This document shows positions 28,047 to 39,427 of a stretch of DNA of 64,000 bases, one piece after another. The stretch comes from Winogradskyella marincola (lineage in GTDB: Bacteria > Bacteroidota > Bacteroidia > Flavobacteriales > Flavobacteriaceae). The stretch lies in NCBI RefSeq assembly GCF_029624125.1, contig NZ_JARSBN010000002.1, positions 124,001 to 188,000 of the forward strand, written 5' to 3'. The notes under the pieces are model-generated. The model was given only the letters and a program-made list of their open reading frames with translations. It had not been told where the DNA came from and made no database searches. The position numbers were made by a program, and so were the translations under genes. Position 1 is the stretch's first letter; each line of letters opens with the position of its first letter.

Positions 28047-29804
28047 ATGAAAAAGAACAAAATTGCACTTAATTTTTTAGTACTTACGTTAATCGTATCG
28101 AGCTTTATAGCATGTGATAGTGACTTTAACAACTTAGAATCTGACGTTTTAAATAGTGATGTAGCAACTAATTTTGATATCAAAAACGAAAGCTATGACG
28201 TTATTACATACACCAATGCGTTAGGTCCTGTTCAGAGCAACAGTGGCATAGGTCTAAGTACACTTGGAATTTATGATGATAACTATGGTAGAGTAACATC
28301 TAGCTTTGTATCTCAAGTATCATTATCAACGTATTCACCTACATTTCTTGGCAGTGCCAATGAATTACAGATTGATTCGGTAGTATTAACTCTTCCGTTT
28401 TTCTCAGGTGTAACAAATGTTGACGAAGACAACAACATAACTTACAATGTAGATTCTATTCTTCCAGAAGGTGACACGTATAATCCAATAAAACTGAGTA
28501 TATATGAAAACGGTTATTTCATAAGAGACTTCGATCCAGGTGCAGATTTTAATGAAGCTCAAACTTATTTCTCAGACAAAACAGCAACAAACTCAGAGAC
28601 CATTGCTCCGCTAGAAGGTACACCTCTAACATTTGTAGAAAATCCTACAGATGTTAATCACATATCTCTTAACTCTTCAGGCAACATCAACATCAGTAAA
28701 AAAGGATTTATATTAACTGAAACGATAGAAGGAGAAGATGGCGAAGAAGACAATACTACAACTACTTATGCTCCTCCTGGAATACGATTAAAATTAGATC
28801 ATCAATTTTGGGAAGACAAAATAATTAACAGAGAAGGTGAAGCCGTATTAAGCAACGCTAATAACTTTTCTGAGTATTTTAGAGGACTTTATTTTAAAGC
28901 TGAAGCTGTAAATGATGATGGAAGTCACCTTATCTTAAATACAAATTCAACAAGCTCAAATGTTACCATCTACTATACCACAACGACGATAACACAAGAC
29001 GATAATGGAGAAGATGTAATTACAGAAGAGCACAAAAATTTTGCTATAAACTTTAGTGGTAACAAAATCAATTTTTTCGAAAACAGCTTTAACACACCAA
29101 TTTCTGATGGAGACGAAACTCTAGGCGACGAAAGAATCTTTATAAAGGGTGGCGAAGGCTCTATTGCAAAAATTAAATTATTCAATGGTGAAAACATAGA
29201 TGAAGATGACGATACTATGAATGCCTTTGAAAACTGGAAAAATGAGTTTGTTGAAACTGAAAATGGGAAATTCAAAAGTATAAAACGTCTTGTTAACGAA
29301 GCTAACCTAGTGTTTTATGTAGACCAGGATTACTTAGGTCAATCAGGTTTATACGGACCAGAAAGAGAACCAAATCGCCTGTATATTTACGATTTGGACA
29401 ACAAACTTCCTTTAACAGACTTTTTTGTAGACGTAACCAATAACAGTCTTCCTAATTTATCAAAATACAATCACCTAGGTCCATTACAACGTGTAGACGA
29501 TGAATCTAATGGAGATGGTATAAAATATAAATTTAGAATTACTGAGCATATCAACAACCTGCTACTTAATGATTCTACCAATGTAGAGTTAGGTTTATCT
29601 GTGGCTTTAAATGTAAACTTAGAAGAGCTTGCTCAACCAGAAGTTAAAACCAATGATGGATCTACAAAAACAACTCCTATAAGTTCTGTCTTATCTCCTA
29701 GAGGAACTGTTTTACATGGAAACAACTCAGCAGACGATAGTAAAAAAGTATATTTAGAAATATATTACACTTGCTTAGGAGAAGATTGTGAAGACGAAGA
29801 GTAA
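28047..29804 (+). CDS. DUF4270 family lipoprotein
   Basis: 585 aa. The N-terminus is a lipoprotein signal with the acylated cysteine at C23 (SFIAC). The rest is beta-rich and acidic and matches the architecture of DUF4270, a Bacteroidetes-specific family of unknown function (SEYFRGLYFKAEAV and YNHLGPLQRV-type blocks). An outer-membrane or surface location is likely. It lies 8 bp after the GT5-like gene and 37 bp before glmS, in one apparent operon. Function not known. Confidence 0.88.
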   Translation: MKKNKIALNFLVLTLIVSSFIACDSDFNNLESDVLNSDVATNFDIKNESYDVITYTNALGPVQSNSGIGLSTLGIYDDNYGRVTSSFVSQVSLSTYSPTFLGSANELQIDSVVLTLPFFSGVTNVDEDNNITYNVDSILPEGDTYNPIKLSIYENGYFIRDFDPGADFNEAQTYFSDKTATNSETIAPLEGTPLTFVENPTDVNHISLNSSGNINISKKGFILTETIEGEDGEEDNTTTTYAPPGIRLKLDHQFWEDKIINREGEAVLSNANNFSEYFRGLYFKAEAVNDDGSHLILNTNSTSSNVTIYYTTTTITQDDNGEDVITEEHKNFAINFSGNKINFFENSFNTPISDGDETLGDERIFIKGGEGSIAKIKLFNGENIDEDDDTMNAFENWKNEFVETENGKFKSIKRLVNEANLVFYVDQDYLGQSGLYGPEREPNRLYIYDLDNKLPLTDFFVDVTNNSLPNLSKYNHLGPLQRVDDESNGDGIKYKFRITEHINNLLLNDSTNVELGLSVALNVNLEELAQPEVKTNDGSTKTTPISSVLSPRGTVLHGNNSADDSKKVYLEIYYTCLGEDCEDEE

Positions 29805-29841
29805 TCAAACCAAAAATAATCAAACTATTTAAAATTAGTCT

Positions 29842-31689
29842 ATGTGTGGAATTGTTGGGTATATTGGCCATAGAGAAGCTTATCCTATTGTAATTAAAGG
29901 ACTTCAAAGATTAGAGTATCGTGGGTATGACAGTGCAGGTATTGCACTTTATGATGGTACAGACATAAAACTTTCAAAAACAAAAGGTAAAGTTTCCGAT
30001 CTTAAAGAAAGATTAGAAAATGAAATTTCAACTCATGGCACTTTAGGTATTGGTCACACACGTTGGGCTACTCATGGTGTGCCTAATGATGTAAACTCGC
30101 ATCCACATTATTCAAACTCTGGCGACCTGGTTATAATCCATAACGGAATTATAGAAAACTACGATGCCTTAAAAAAGGAGCTAATTAAACGCGGTTATAC
30201 ATTTAAATCAGATACAGATACAGAGGTATTAGTCAACTTGATTGAAGATGTAAAAAAGAATGAAAATATAAAACTTGGAAAAGCTGTTCAAATCGCATTA
30301 AACCAAGTTATCGGAGCTTATGCAATAGCCGTTTTTGACAAAAATAAACCTAATGAAATTGTCGTTGCTAAACTTGGTAGCCCACTAGCTATAGGTATTG
30401 GTGAAGATGAATTTTTTATAGCCAGCGATGCTTCTCCTTTTATAGAATTTACTAAAAACGCTGTTTATCTCGAAGATGAGCAAATGGCTATTATTAGAAG
30501 AGGCAAAGACATTAAGGTAAGAAAAATAAAAGGTGATTCGCTTGTTGATCCTTACGTTCAAGAACTTCAATTAAATCTTGAGCAAATCGAAAAAGGTGGC
30601 TACGACCACTTTATGCTAAAAGAAATATACGAACAACCTGAAGCAATATTAGACACCTTTAGAGGAAGACTTCTAAGCAATGAAGCTGTAATAAAACTTG
30701 CTGGAGTCGAAGACAACATGAAGAAATTTCTGGCAGCAGAAAGAATTATTGTTGTTGCTTGTGGTACGTCTTGGCATGCAGGTTTGGTTTCAGAATACAT
30801 TTTTGAAGACTTAGCAAGAATACCTGTAGAAGTTGAGTATGCTTCAGAATTTAGATATAGAAATCCTGTTATTACAGAAAAAGATATTGTTATTGCAATA
30901 TCTCAATCTGGTGAAACAGCAGATACTCTTGCTGCAATTAAATTAGCCAAATCTAAAGGAGCTTTTGTTTTTGGAGTTTGTAATGTTGTAGGATCTTCAA
31001 TTGCAAGAGAAACTGATGCTGGTGCATACACACATGCTGGACCGGAAATTGGAGTGGCTTCAACAAAAGCATTTACAACTCAAATTACGGTCTTAACATT
31101 AATTGCCTTAAGACTTGCCAGAGCCAAAGGAGCGATTTCTAGCTCAGAGTTTAGACACCATTTAATTGAACTAGAAACTATACCTAGCAAAGTAAAAGAA
31201 GCTCTTGAGTCTGATGGCTATGTTCAGACTATAGCAGATATATACAAGGATGCTAAAAACTTCTTATATCTAGGCAGAGGATACAACTTCCCTGTCGCTT
31301 TAGAAGGAGCTTTAAAACTAAAAGAGATTTCTTATATCCATGCAGAAGGCTATCCTGCCGCAGAGATGAAACATGGACCTATTGCTTTAATTGATGAGCA
31401 TATGCCAGTTGTTGTTATCGCAACAAAAAAAGGACATTATGAGAAAGTTGTCAGTAACATTCAAGAAATAAAATCCAGAAAAGGTAAAATTATTGGTATT
31501 GTTACCAAAGGTGATAAAAGTGTAAAAGAATTGGCTGATCACGTTATAGAAGTTCCTGAGACTATAGAATCTCTCACTCCACTCTTAACGACAATTCCAT
31601 TACAACTATTGTCTTATCATATTGCAGTAATGCTAGATAAGAACGTAGACCAACCTCGTAACCTAGCTAAATCTGTTACGGTGGAGTAA
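29842..31689 (+). CDS. glmS: Glutamine-fructose-6-phosphate aminotransferase (isomerising)
   Basis: 615 aa. The N-terminal glutaminase starts MCGIVGYIG with the catalytic Cys right after Met and has the GHTRWATHG block. Two SIS domains follow (CGTSWHAG, SQSGETADTLAA) and the C-terminus ends in PRNLAKSVTVE as in other GlmS proteins. It makes glucosamine-6-phosphate for peptidoglycan and lipopolysaccharide. No riboswitch-ribozyme is expected in the 37-bp upstream gap, and none is seen. A strong terminator follows. Confidence 0.98.
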   Translation: MCGIVGYIGHREAYPIVIKGLQRLEYRGYDSAGIALYDGTDIKLSKTKGKVSDLKERLENEISTHGTLGIGHTRWATHGVPNDVNSHPHYSNSGDLVIIHNGIIENYDALKKELIKRGYTFKSDTDTEVLVNLIEDVKKNENIKLGKAVQIALNQVIGAYAIAVFDKNKPNEIVVAKLGSPLAIGIGEDEFFIASDASPFIEFTKNAVYLEDEQMAIIRRGKDIKVRKIKGDSLVDPYVQELQLNLEQIEKGGYDHFMLKEIYEQPEAILDTFRGRLLSNEAVIKLAGVEDNMKKFLAAERIIVVACGTSWHAGLVSEYIFEDLARIPVEVEYASEFRYRNPVITEKDIVIAISQSGETADTLAAIKLAKSKGAFVFGVCNVVGSSIARETDAGAYTHAGPEIGVASTKAFTTQITVLTLIALRLARAKGAISSSEFRHHLIELETIPSKVKEALESDGYVQTIADIYKDAKNFLYLGRGYNFPVALEGALKLKEISYIHAEGYPAAEMKHGPIALIDEHMPVVVIATKKGHYEKVVSNIQEIKSRKGKIIGIVTKGDKSVKELADHVIEVPETIESLTPLLTTIPLQLLSYHIAVMLDKNVDQPRNLAKSVTVE

Positions 31690-31714
31690 CTCTCAACAAC
31701 AAAAAATATTTTGA

Positions 31715-31753
31715 AAAGCCTTAAAATTGTGAATTCCGCAATTTTAAGGCTTT
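31715..31753 (+). terminator. Terminator after glmS
   Basis: A 15-bp perfect stem (AAAGCCTTAAAATTG with its complement at 31739-31753) with a 9-base loop, followed by a T-rich stretch and a second small palindrome at 31754-31770. Confidence 0.8.
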
Positions 31754-31859
31754 CAATTTTTCAAAAATTGCTATGCATGCATAATTTTTTGAGAATTTCT
31801 TACCTAATTTTCATATATTTATTTAAATTGGCATCAAATAAATTAACTAATTCTCTAAC

Positions 31860-34661
31860 ATGAAGACAATCTTAAAGATTTTTACATTACTTTTTTGTGT
31901 GGCATCTTTTGCTCAGACCACAGTAAAAGGTAAAATTATTGATGATACTGGGTTACCCTTACCTGGTGCAAATATAGTAGTAGTTGGTACCAGTTCTGGT
32001 ACTGTTTCAGATTTTGACGGTAACTACACCTTATCTGTAGACCAAAATCCACCATTTTCAATTCGTGTAAGTTATACAGGTTTTGAAGCTCAAACTATCG
32101 AGATAACTAGTAATGAACAAACTGTTGATGTCACTCTCAAAGAAGGCAACTCATTGGATGAAGTTGTTATTTCTGCTTCTCGTACACCAGAGCGTATTTT
32201 TGAATCTCCAGTAACTGTAGAACGTTTTGGTATAAAAGAAATCAAGAATACCGCATCTGTAGACTTTTACGACGGTTTAGAAAACCTTAAAGGAGTAGAC
32301 ATAAATACTAACAGTTTAACCTTTAAATCCATCAACACCAGAGGTTTTGCAACGTTTGCTAATACACGTTTTATGCAATTGGTAGATGGAATGGATAACT
32401 CTGCACCAGCATTTAACTTCCCTCTTGGGAATTTATTGGGTATGACAGAAACAGATGTACAAAGTGTAGAATTATTACCTGGTGCTGCCTCAGCTTTATA
32501 TGGAGCAAATGCTTTTAATGGTATCTTATTCATGCGAAGCAAAAATCCTTTTGACCACCAAGGTATAAGCGGTTACATTAAAAGAGGTATTACTTCACAA
32601 GAAGCCGCTGGTGATAATGATTATACAGATCTAGGTGTTAGAATGGCATATAAATTTAGCGAAAAGTTTGCTGCTAAAGTTAATTTTGGCTATTTAAAAG
32701 GTACTGACTGGTATGCTGTAAACGAACAAGACAAACTTAATCGTGGATTAACTAGAGCCGATATTGATTACGACGGAATTAATGTGTATGGTGATGAAGT
32801 AAGTACCAATATTAATGATGTTGCTCAAACATTAGAAAGCCTAGGCTTAGCACCTTCTGGCGCTTCAGCACTTGTTCCTTCAGTAGATGTTAGTAGAACT
32901 GGTTATAACGAAAGAGATTTAACCAATTACAACGCTGAAAGTATAAAAGCTGATTGGGGACTATATTTCCGTCCTTGGGAAAATGATTTTGAAATCCAAT
33001 ATGTAGGAAAGGTAGGCTCTGGTAACACCATTTATCAAGGAGCTAACAGATATAATATCAAAAACTTCTTCTTACAGCAACACAAACTTGAAATTAGAAA
33101 CGATAACTTTTTTGTAAGAGGTTATATTACCGAAGATAAAGCAGGTGATTCTTATGATATGGTATTTACAGGTATCAATATCAACAGAGCGTGGAAAGAT
33201 GATTCAACATGGTTTGGTGAATATGTTGGAGCTTACATAGGTGCAACTTTAAGTGGCGCTAATGATGAACAAGCCCATATCGCCGCAAGAACTCAAGCTG
33301 ATACAGGAAGATATTTACCTGGCACTCCTGAATTTCAAAGAACATTTGAGCAGGTCACAAGTAATCCAGACTTAGGTTCTGGTTCTAAATTCAAAGATAA
33401 TTCTAAAATCTATCATGCAGATGCTAATTACAACTTTGGAGACTTAGTAGATTTTGCTGAAATTCAAGTAGGTGGATCTTACAGAAGATATCGTTTAAAT
33501 TCTTTCGGAACCATTTACACAGATAATGATGGCCCTATTAACTATTCTGAAGTTGGTATTTACACTCAGCTACAAAGATCTTTAGAGCTATCTGAAAACG
33601 TAGAACTTAAACTTACAGGTTCTCTAAGATATGACAAGTCTGAACTATTTGACGGATTCTTTTCACCAAGATTATCTGCAGGTTTTACAATTAATCAAGA
33701 CCACAATATTAGAGCCTCTTTCCAAACAGGATTTAGAAACCCAACGACGCAAGACTTATATATTGGCCTAGATGTCGGTAGAGCTATTTTAGTTGGTGGT
33801 GCTCCTAACAACCCAGCAAGAGACGTTAGAAACTACGATTTAAGTGCAACTGGTACTGCTATTACAGGGCAATCAAATATTGCTTTTGATGGTACAGGAG
33901 CATATAACAATTCATTCTTAGCTAATTCTGTTGGAGCTTTTGCTGCATCAGGAGATCCTACAGCATTAGAAATTGGAAACTCTAACTTAGTACAACCAGA
34001 ACAAGTAAGCTCAGCTGAAGTTGGTTATCGCGGGAAGCTAGGAGATATAATTGTTGATGCCTCTGCATATTATAACCAGTACCAAGATTTCTTGGCTAAT
34101 GAAACTGTAATTGCACCATTTTATGGTGATGTGCAATTAACGCAAACGTTACCAAATGGTACTCCTTTAGCGGTTGCCGCAATTGCTAATGGCGATTATC
34201 AAGCATACCAAACTTATACTAACTCAAATGAAACTGTAAATTCTTATGGTGCTGCAATACAAGTGTCAGCAAAAGTATTTGATGGTTTTGACCTTAGTGC
34301 AAACTACACCTATTCTAAACTAGATTTTGATGTAAAAGCTAATCCTAATTTTAGAACAAACTTCAACACACCAGAGCACAAAGTAAAAGCATCTTTTGGT
34401 AAGACTGAATTATTTAAAAACTTTGGTTTTAATGTGTCTTGGAGATGGAGTGACAACTACTTCTGGGAAGCATCTTTCGGAGATGGAGATGTACCTTCTT
34501 TCAATGTTCTTGATGCGCAAATCAACTTTAGAGTTCCTAGTTTAAAATCTACTTTTAAAGCAGGAGCTACTAACTTATTACAAGATGAGTATTTTACTGC
34601 ATTTGGTACAGGTTTCATCGGATCACAGTATTATGTATCTTGGACAATTAACAACTTATAA
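31860..34661 (+). CDS. TonB-dependent receptor with carboxypeptidase-like regulatory domain
   Basis: 933 aa. A signal peptide (1-18, ends SFAQ) is followed by a CarboxypepD_reg-like domain (about 20-100, VKGKIIDDTGLPLPGANI), a plug domain (about 105-230; DEVVISASRTPERIFE, then TRGFATFANTRFMQLVDGMD) and a 22-strand-type barrel ending in an aromatic C-terminus (YVSWTINNL). No SusD partner follows; instead an SGNH lipoprotein gene starts 20 bp later, so the pair probably acts on one substrate. The substrate cannot be told from sequence; lipid or ester-bearing compounds are a guess based on the partner. Confidence 0.92.
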   Translation: MKTILKIFTLLFCVASFAQTTVKGKIIDDTGLPLPGANIVVVGTSSGTVSDFDGNYTLSVDQNPPFSIRVSYTGFEAQTIEITSNEQTVDVTLKEGNSLDEVVISASRTPERIFESPVTVERFGIKEIKNTASVDFYDGLENLKGVDINTNSLTFKSINTRGFATFANTRFMQLVDGMDNSAPAFNFPLGNLLGMTETDVQSVELLPGAASALYGANAFNGILFMRSKNPFDHQGISGYIKRGITSQEAAGDNDYTDLGVRMAYKFSEKFAAKVNFGYLKGTDWYAVNEQDKLNRGLTRADIDYDGINVYGDEVSTNINDVAQTLESLGLAPSGASALVPSVDVSRTGYNERDLTNYNAESIKADWGLYFRPWENDFEIQYVGKVGSGNTIYQGANRYNIKNFFLQQHKLEIRNDNFFVRGYITEDKAGDSYDMVFTGININRAWKDDSTWFGEYVGAYIGATLSGANDEQAHIAARTQADTGRYLPGTPEFQRTFEQVTSNPDLGSGSKFKDNSKIYHADANYNFGDLVDFAEIQVGGSYRRYRLNSFGTIYTDNDGPINYSEVGIYTQLQRSLELSENVELKLTGSLRYDKSELFDGFFSPRLSAGFTINQDHNIRASFQTGFRNPTTQDLYIGLDVGRAILVGGAPNNPARDVRNYDLSATGTAITGQSNIAFDGTGAYNNSFLANSVGAFAASGDPTALEIGNSNLVQPEQVSSAEVGYRGKLGDIIVDASAYYNQYQDFLANETVIAPFYGDVQLTQTLPNGTPLAVAAIANGDYQAYQTYTNSNETVNSYGAAIQVSAKVFDGFDLSANYTYSKLDFDVKANPNFRTNFNTPEHKVKASFGKTELFKNFGFNVSWRWSDNYFWEASFGDGDVPSFNVLDAQINFRVPSLKSTFKAGATNLLQDEYFTAFGTGFIGSQYYVSWTINNL

Positions 34662-34681
34662 TAACGGAAAAGAAAATCAAG

Positions 34682-36307
34682 ATGAAAAAAATTAAATATA
34701 TAGCATTATCATTCCTAACCTTAGGAATGGTCGCTTGCGAAAATGATTTAGTGCAAGATTTAAGAGATAGAAATGACAATAGCGGAGAACCTCTATCTGA
34801 ATTAACCGCTGGTTCCGCAGATTTTTCAAATTACGTTTCTATTGGAGCTTCTTTTACAGCTGGCTATACAGACAACGCACTTTTTATTGCTAGTCAAGAA
34901 AATTCTTTTCCCAATATTATGGCAAGTAAGTTTGCCAATATTGGTGGTGGCACATTTAATCAACCAATGATGAACGACAACTTTGGAGGTCTGGCTGTTG
35001 GTGGAACGAGAATTACAGACCCAAGGTTGGTTTTTGGCGGAGCAGGCCCTGTTCCTCTTGAGGCAGTTGTTGGACCAGTTACGGTTTCAACAGACATAGC
35101 CTTAAATAATCCAACAGGCCCATTCAACAATTTAGGTATTCCTGGCGCAAAAAGTTTTCATTTAGTAGCACCTGGTTATGGTAATTTAGCTAATTTCCCT
35201 GCTGCAGCTAACCCTTATGCTGTTCGTGTTACAGGAAATGCACCTAACGCTAGTATTTTAGAGTTAGCTATGGCTCAAAACCCAACATTCTTCTCAATTT
35301 CAGAAGTGGGAGGAAATGATGTGTTAGGCTATGCGCTTTCTGGTGGAGATGGATCAAATCCTATAACCGACACTCCAACTTTTAATGCATCACTAAATGC
35401 ATTGGTGGCTGGTTTAACCTCTACTGGTGCCAAAGGTGTTATTGGTAACCTTCCAAATATTACAAGTTTATCTCATTTTACAACAGTACCATATGCTCCA
35501 TTAGACCCAACTAACGAAACATTTGGACCTTTAATCCCTACATTAAACGGAATTTTTGGACAAATAAATTTAGTTTATGAAGCTCTTGGTCAACCAGATA
35601 GAGCTATTGTTTTCTCAGAAACTTCAGCAAGTCCTGTTGTTATAAAAGATGAAAGTTTAGTAGATATATCTGCACAAATGGCTGCTGCATTTAATGCCAG
35701 TCCTACGTTCCCTACATTTATCCAATCATTAGGATTGCCTGCTTCTGCGGCTCCACTAGTAGCAAATCTATTAGGTGCTACCTACGGACAAACGCGACAA
35801 GCAACAGCAGAGGATTTATTAGTTCTACCTAGTAGTTCTGTAATAGGGACCGTAAATACCGATTTCTATGCTTTTTTAACAAGCCAAAACATACCAGCAT
35901 CACTAGCTGGTCAGTTTTCTGTTGAAGGTATTACGTATCCATTAGATGATAAATGGGTATTGTTACCATCAGAACAAGCAGAAATTGCAATGGCTACTCA
36001 AGAATATAATGCCACAATTTCCAATGTAGCAAGCACTAACAATTTAGCATTGGTTGATTTAAACTCAATATTAGATCAAGCTTCAACGACTGGAATTATG
36101 TTTGACGATTACAACATGAACACAGATTTAGTATTTGGTGGTTTAGTAAGCTTAGATGGTGTACATTTAACTGCAAGAGGTTATGCATTAATGGCTAATA
36201 GCTTTTTACAAGCTATAGATGCCACTTATGGTTCAACTTTTGAAGCATCAGGAAACCTAGCAGAAGCTGGTGATTTTTCAACAAATTACTCTCCAGCACT
36301 ACAGTAA
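34682..36307 (+). CDS. SGNH/GDSL-type hydrolase lipoprotein
   Basis: 541 aa lipoprotein with lipobox cysteine C19 (GMVAC). SGNH blocks are visible: block I GASFTAG with S57 as nucleophile, block III GGND (210-213), and block V DGVHLT with D492 and H495. These give a complete Ser-Asp-His set. The domain is long because of inserts between the blocks. Likely an outer-membrane esterase or lipase-like enzyme acting with the TonB receptor encoded just upstream. Substrate unknown. A hairpin terminator follows. Confidence 0.88.
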   Translation: MKKIKYIALSFLTLGMVACENDLVQDLRDRNDNSGEPLSELTAGSADFSNYVSIGASFTAGYTDNALFIASQENSFPNIMASKFANIGGGTFNQPMMNDNFGGLAVGGTRITDPRLVFGGAGPVPLEAVVGPVTVSTDIALNNPTGPFNNLGIPGAKSFHLVAPGYGNLANFPAAANPYAVRVTGNAPNASILELAMAQNPTFFSISEVGGNDVLGYALSGGDGSNPITDTPTFNASLNALVAGLTSTGAKGVIGNLPNITSLSHFTTVPYAPLDPTNETFGPLIPTLNGIFGQINLVYEALGQPDRAIVFSETSASPVVIKDESLVDISAQMAAAFNASPTFPTFIQSLGLPASAAPLVANLLGATYGQTRQATAEDLLVLPSSSVIGTVNTDFYAFLTSQNIPASLAGQFSVEGITYPLDDKWVLLPSEQAEIAMATQEYNATISNVASTNNLALVDLNSILDQASTTGIMFDDYNMNTDLVFGGLVSLDGVHLTARGYALMANSFLQAIDATYGSTFEASGNLAEAGDFSTNYSPALQ

Positions 36308-36330
36308 AATAGATTTTATAATCCTTATAA

Positions 36331-36362
36331 AAGCGCACTCAACTCGAGTGCGTTTTTTTTTA
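36331..36362 (+). terminator. Terminator after the SGNH lipoprotein gene
   Basis: CGCACTC (36334-36340) pairs with GAGTGCG (36346-36352), loop of 5, followed by eight or more T. Confidence 0.85.
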
Positions 36363-36394
36363 TTTAAAAAGATCTATTTTTTTAAATAAAACCA

Positions 36395-36402
36395 TATCTT
36401 TG
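36395..36402 (+). promoter_or_regulatory. Candidate -7 box (TATCTTTG) of atpD
   Basis: TATCTTTG matches TAnnTTTG and lies 85 bp before the atpD start. The implied leader of about 80 nt holds a small stem CAACAC/GTGTTG near 36425-36446. Confidence 0.45.
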
Positions 36403-36484
36403 CAGCGCGAAAAACGCACGTACTCAACACAAACATAAAGTGTTGTTTTTCAGATTTAAATTATTGCAAAACAAAAACATATAA

Positions 36485-37996
<1,512 letters not shown>

Positions 37997-38072
37997 ACTA
38001 ATAGTGCGATATGAGATTTTAGTTGTGAGAACTTCTAATTAGCTCAATACTCTATACTCAATACTAAAAATT

Positions 38073-38366
38073 ATGTACTTAGAAATTGTATCACCAGAAG
38101 CGACTTTATTTAGTTCAGAAGTTGACTCTGTAGTAGTACCAGGTGTAAATGGTGAGTTTGAAATGTTATCTAATCACGCACCTGTAGTTTCTATCTTAGG
38201 TGAAGGAGTTATTAGAATAAAAACACACACACAAAGTCATCTAGTATTTGATGAATTACATGGAGATGTTGTTCCTCATAACGATGACAAAAAAGTTCTA
38301 ACAGTAAGTATTAACTCTGGAACTATTGAGATGAAAGACAACAAGCTAATTATATTAGCTGATTAA
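38073..38366 (+). CDS. atpC: F-type ATP synthase subunit epsilon (short form)
   Basis: 97 aa: the N-terminal beta-sandwich domain of epsilon (MYLEIVSPEATLFSSEVDSVVVPGVNGEFEMLSNHAPVVS as the start region). The C-terminal helical hairpin that inhibits ATP hydrolysis in longer epsilon subunits is absent, so it is a short form. It follows atpD after 76 bp; the spacer carries a 9-bp direct repeat (CTCAATACT at 38043 and 38057). Confidence 0.94.
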   Translation: MYLEIVSPEATLFSSEVDSVVVPGVNGEFEMLSNHAPVVSILGEGVIRIKTHTQSHLVFDELHGDVVPHNDDKKVLTVSINSGTIEMKDNKLIILAD

Positions 38367-38389
38367 GAAATAATATTCTTTCAAAATAA

Positions 38390-38420
38390 AAAAGCGCTAA
38401 ACATAATGTTTAGCGCTTTT
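38390..38420. terminator. Bidirectional terminator between atpC and the oxidoreductase gene
   Basis: AAAAGCGCTAAACA (38390-38403) pairs perfectly with 38407-38420 across a 3-base loop. Both strands end in T-runs; it lies between convergent genes. Confidence 0.88.
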
Positions 38421-38423
38421 CTT

Positions 38424-39398
38424 TTATAGCTTATTTAAAATAGAATCCATTATCCAAGCAGTATGTGTTGCGGTTTTACCTGTAGAAGGATGCTCAATAC
38501 CTGATTGCAAATGCTTTACCATATTTTCAACATGATATTGCTGAATATGCTTAGGGTTTTCAATAAAAACTTGTTCTACTTCATTACTTGTTATAACCTC
38601 AATTGGTTCTTCACCAAATACAGAAAATGATAACTCACCATCACTGCCAACAATCCTAACTTTATCTTCGCGTTTATAAGTACCAAAACTCCACATTCCT
38701 GTTCCTAATACACCATTCTCGTGCTCCCATGATGCTGAAATAATGTCTTTTGCCGAATACAATTGTTGTTGATTAGACGAAATACCTTTTGCTTCTTTTA
38801 CGTCGCCTAATAAGTCTACAAATAGGTCTAATCCATGACTTGCCAAATCATCAAAATAACCTGCTGGTGCAATCTTAGCATCTGTTCTCCAATTATATGT
38901 CTTTGATATATCTAATTCGCTTGGCGTACGACTTAAAGACCAACTTATATGCCTTACACTACCTATTACCTTTTCTTCTAATAGCTCCTTTACTTTTTTA
39001 AATCTTGGCAAGGATCTGCGATAATAGGCTACAAATAAAGGAAGCTCGCGTTTTTCGAAGATCGTTTGTATTTCAAGACACTCTGCATAACTTGGAGCCA
39101 TTGGTTTTTCTATACAACATATTTTGTTTGCCTCTGCTACTTTTATAGCATAATAATGATGTGTATCTGGTGGTGTTGCAATGTAAACAGCATCTACTTC
39201 AGGATCGTTAATTAAGGCATCTGCATCGTTATAATAACGTGGAACGTTATGTCGTTTGGCATAGTCTTTTGCTAAATCAAAATTTCTGCGCATTACAGCA
39301 ACCAACTCAAATCCGTCGGTTATTTGGTAAGCTGGACCACTCTTTACTTCTGTTACATTACCACAGCCAATTATTCCCCATTTTATGCTTTGCTTCAT
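38424..39398 (-). CDS. Gfo/Idh/MocA family oxidoreductase
   Basis: 324 aa. An N-terminal Rossmann fold has the dinucleotide motif GIIGCGNV (residues 8-15) and the family EKP motif (CCIEKPMAP near 95-100). The C-terminal alpha/beta domain has the GYFDDLASHGLDLFVDLLG block with the usual catalytic-region His. A NAD(P)-dependent sugar or polyol dehydrogenase is likely; the substrate is unknown. It ends 4 bp after the shared terminator and starts 29 bp after the umuD stop on the same strand, so it may be read from the umuC-umuD promoter. Confidence 0.92.
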   Translation of the reverse strand: MKQSIKWGIIGCGNVTEVKSGPAYQITDGFELVAVMRRNFDLAKDYAKRHNVPRYYNDADALINDPEVDAVYIATPPDTHHYYAIKVAEANKICCIEKPMAPSYAECLEIQTIFEKRELPLFVAYYRRSLPRFKKVKELLEEKVIGSVRHISWSLSRTPSELDISKTYNWRTDAKIAPAGYFDDLASHGLDLFVDLLGDVKEAKGISSNQQQLYSAKDIISASWEHENGVLGTGMWSFGTYKREDKVRIVGSDGELSFSVFGEEPIEVITSNEVEQVFIENPKHIQQYHVENMVKHLQSGIEHPSTGKTATHTAWIMDSILNKL

Positions 39399-39427
39399 TA
39401 TGGTGTTACCTTTAAATGCTTTTTAGC

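Noticed and set aside
29805-29841. glmS riboswitch-ribozyme
   Set aside because: The gap before glmS is only 37 bp, too short, and no such structure is expected in this phylum.
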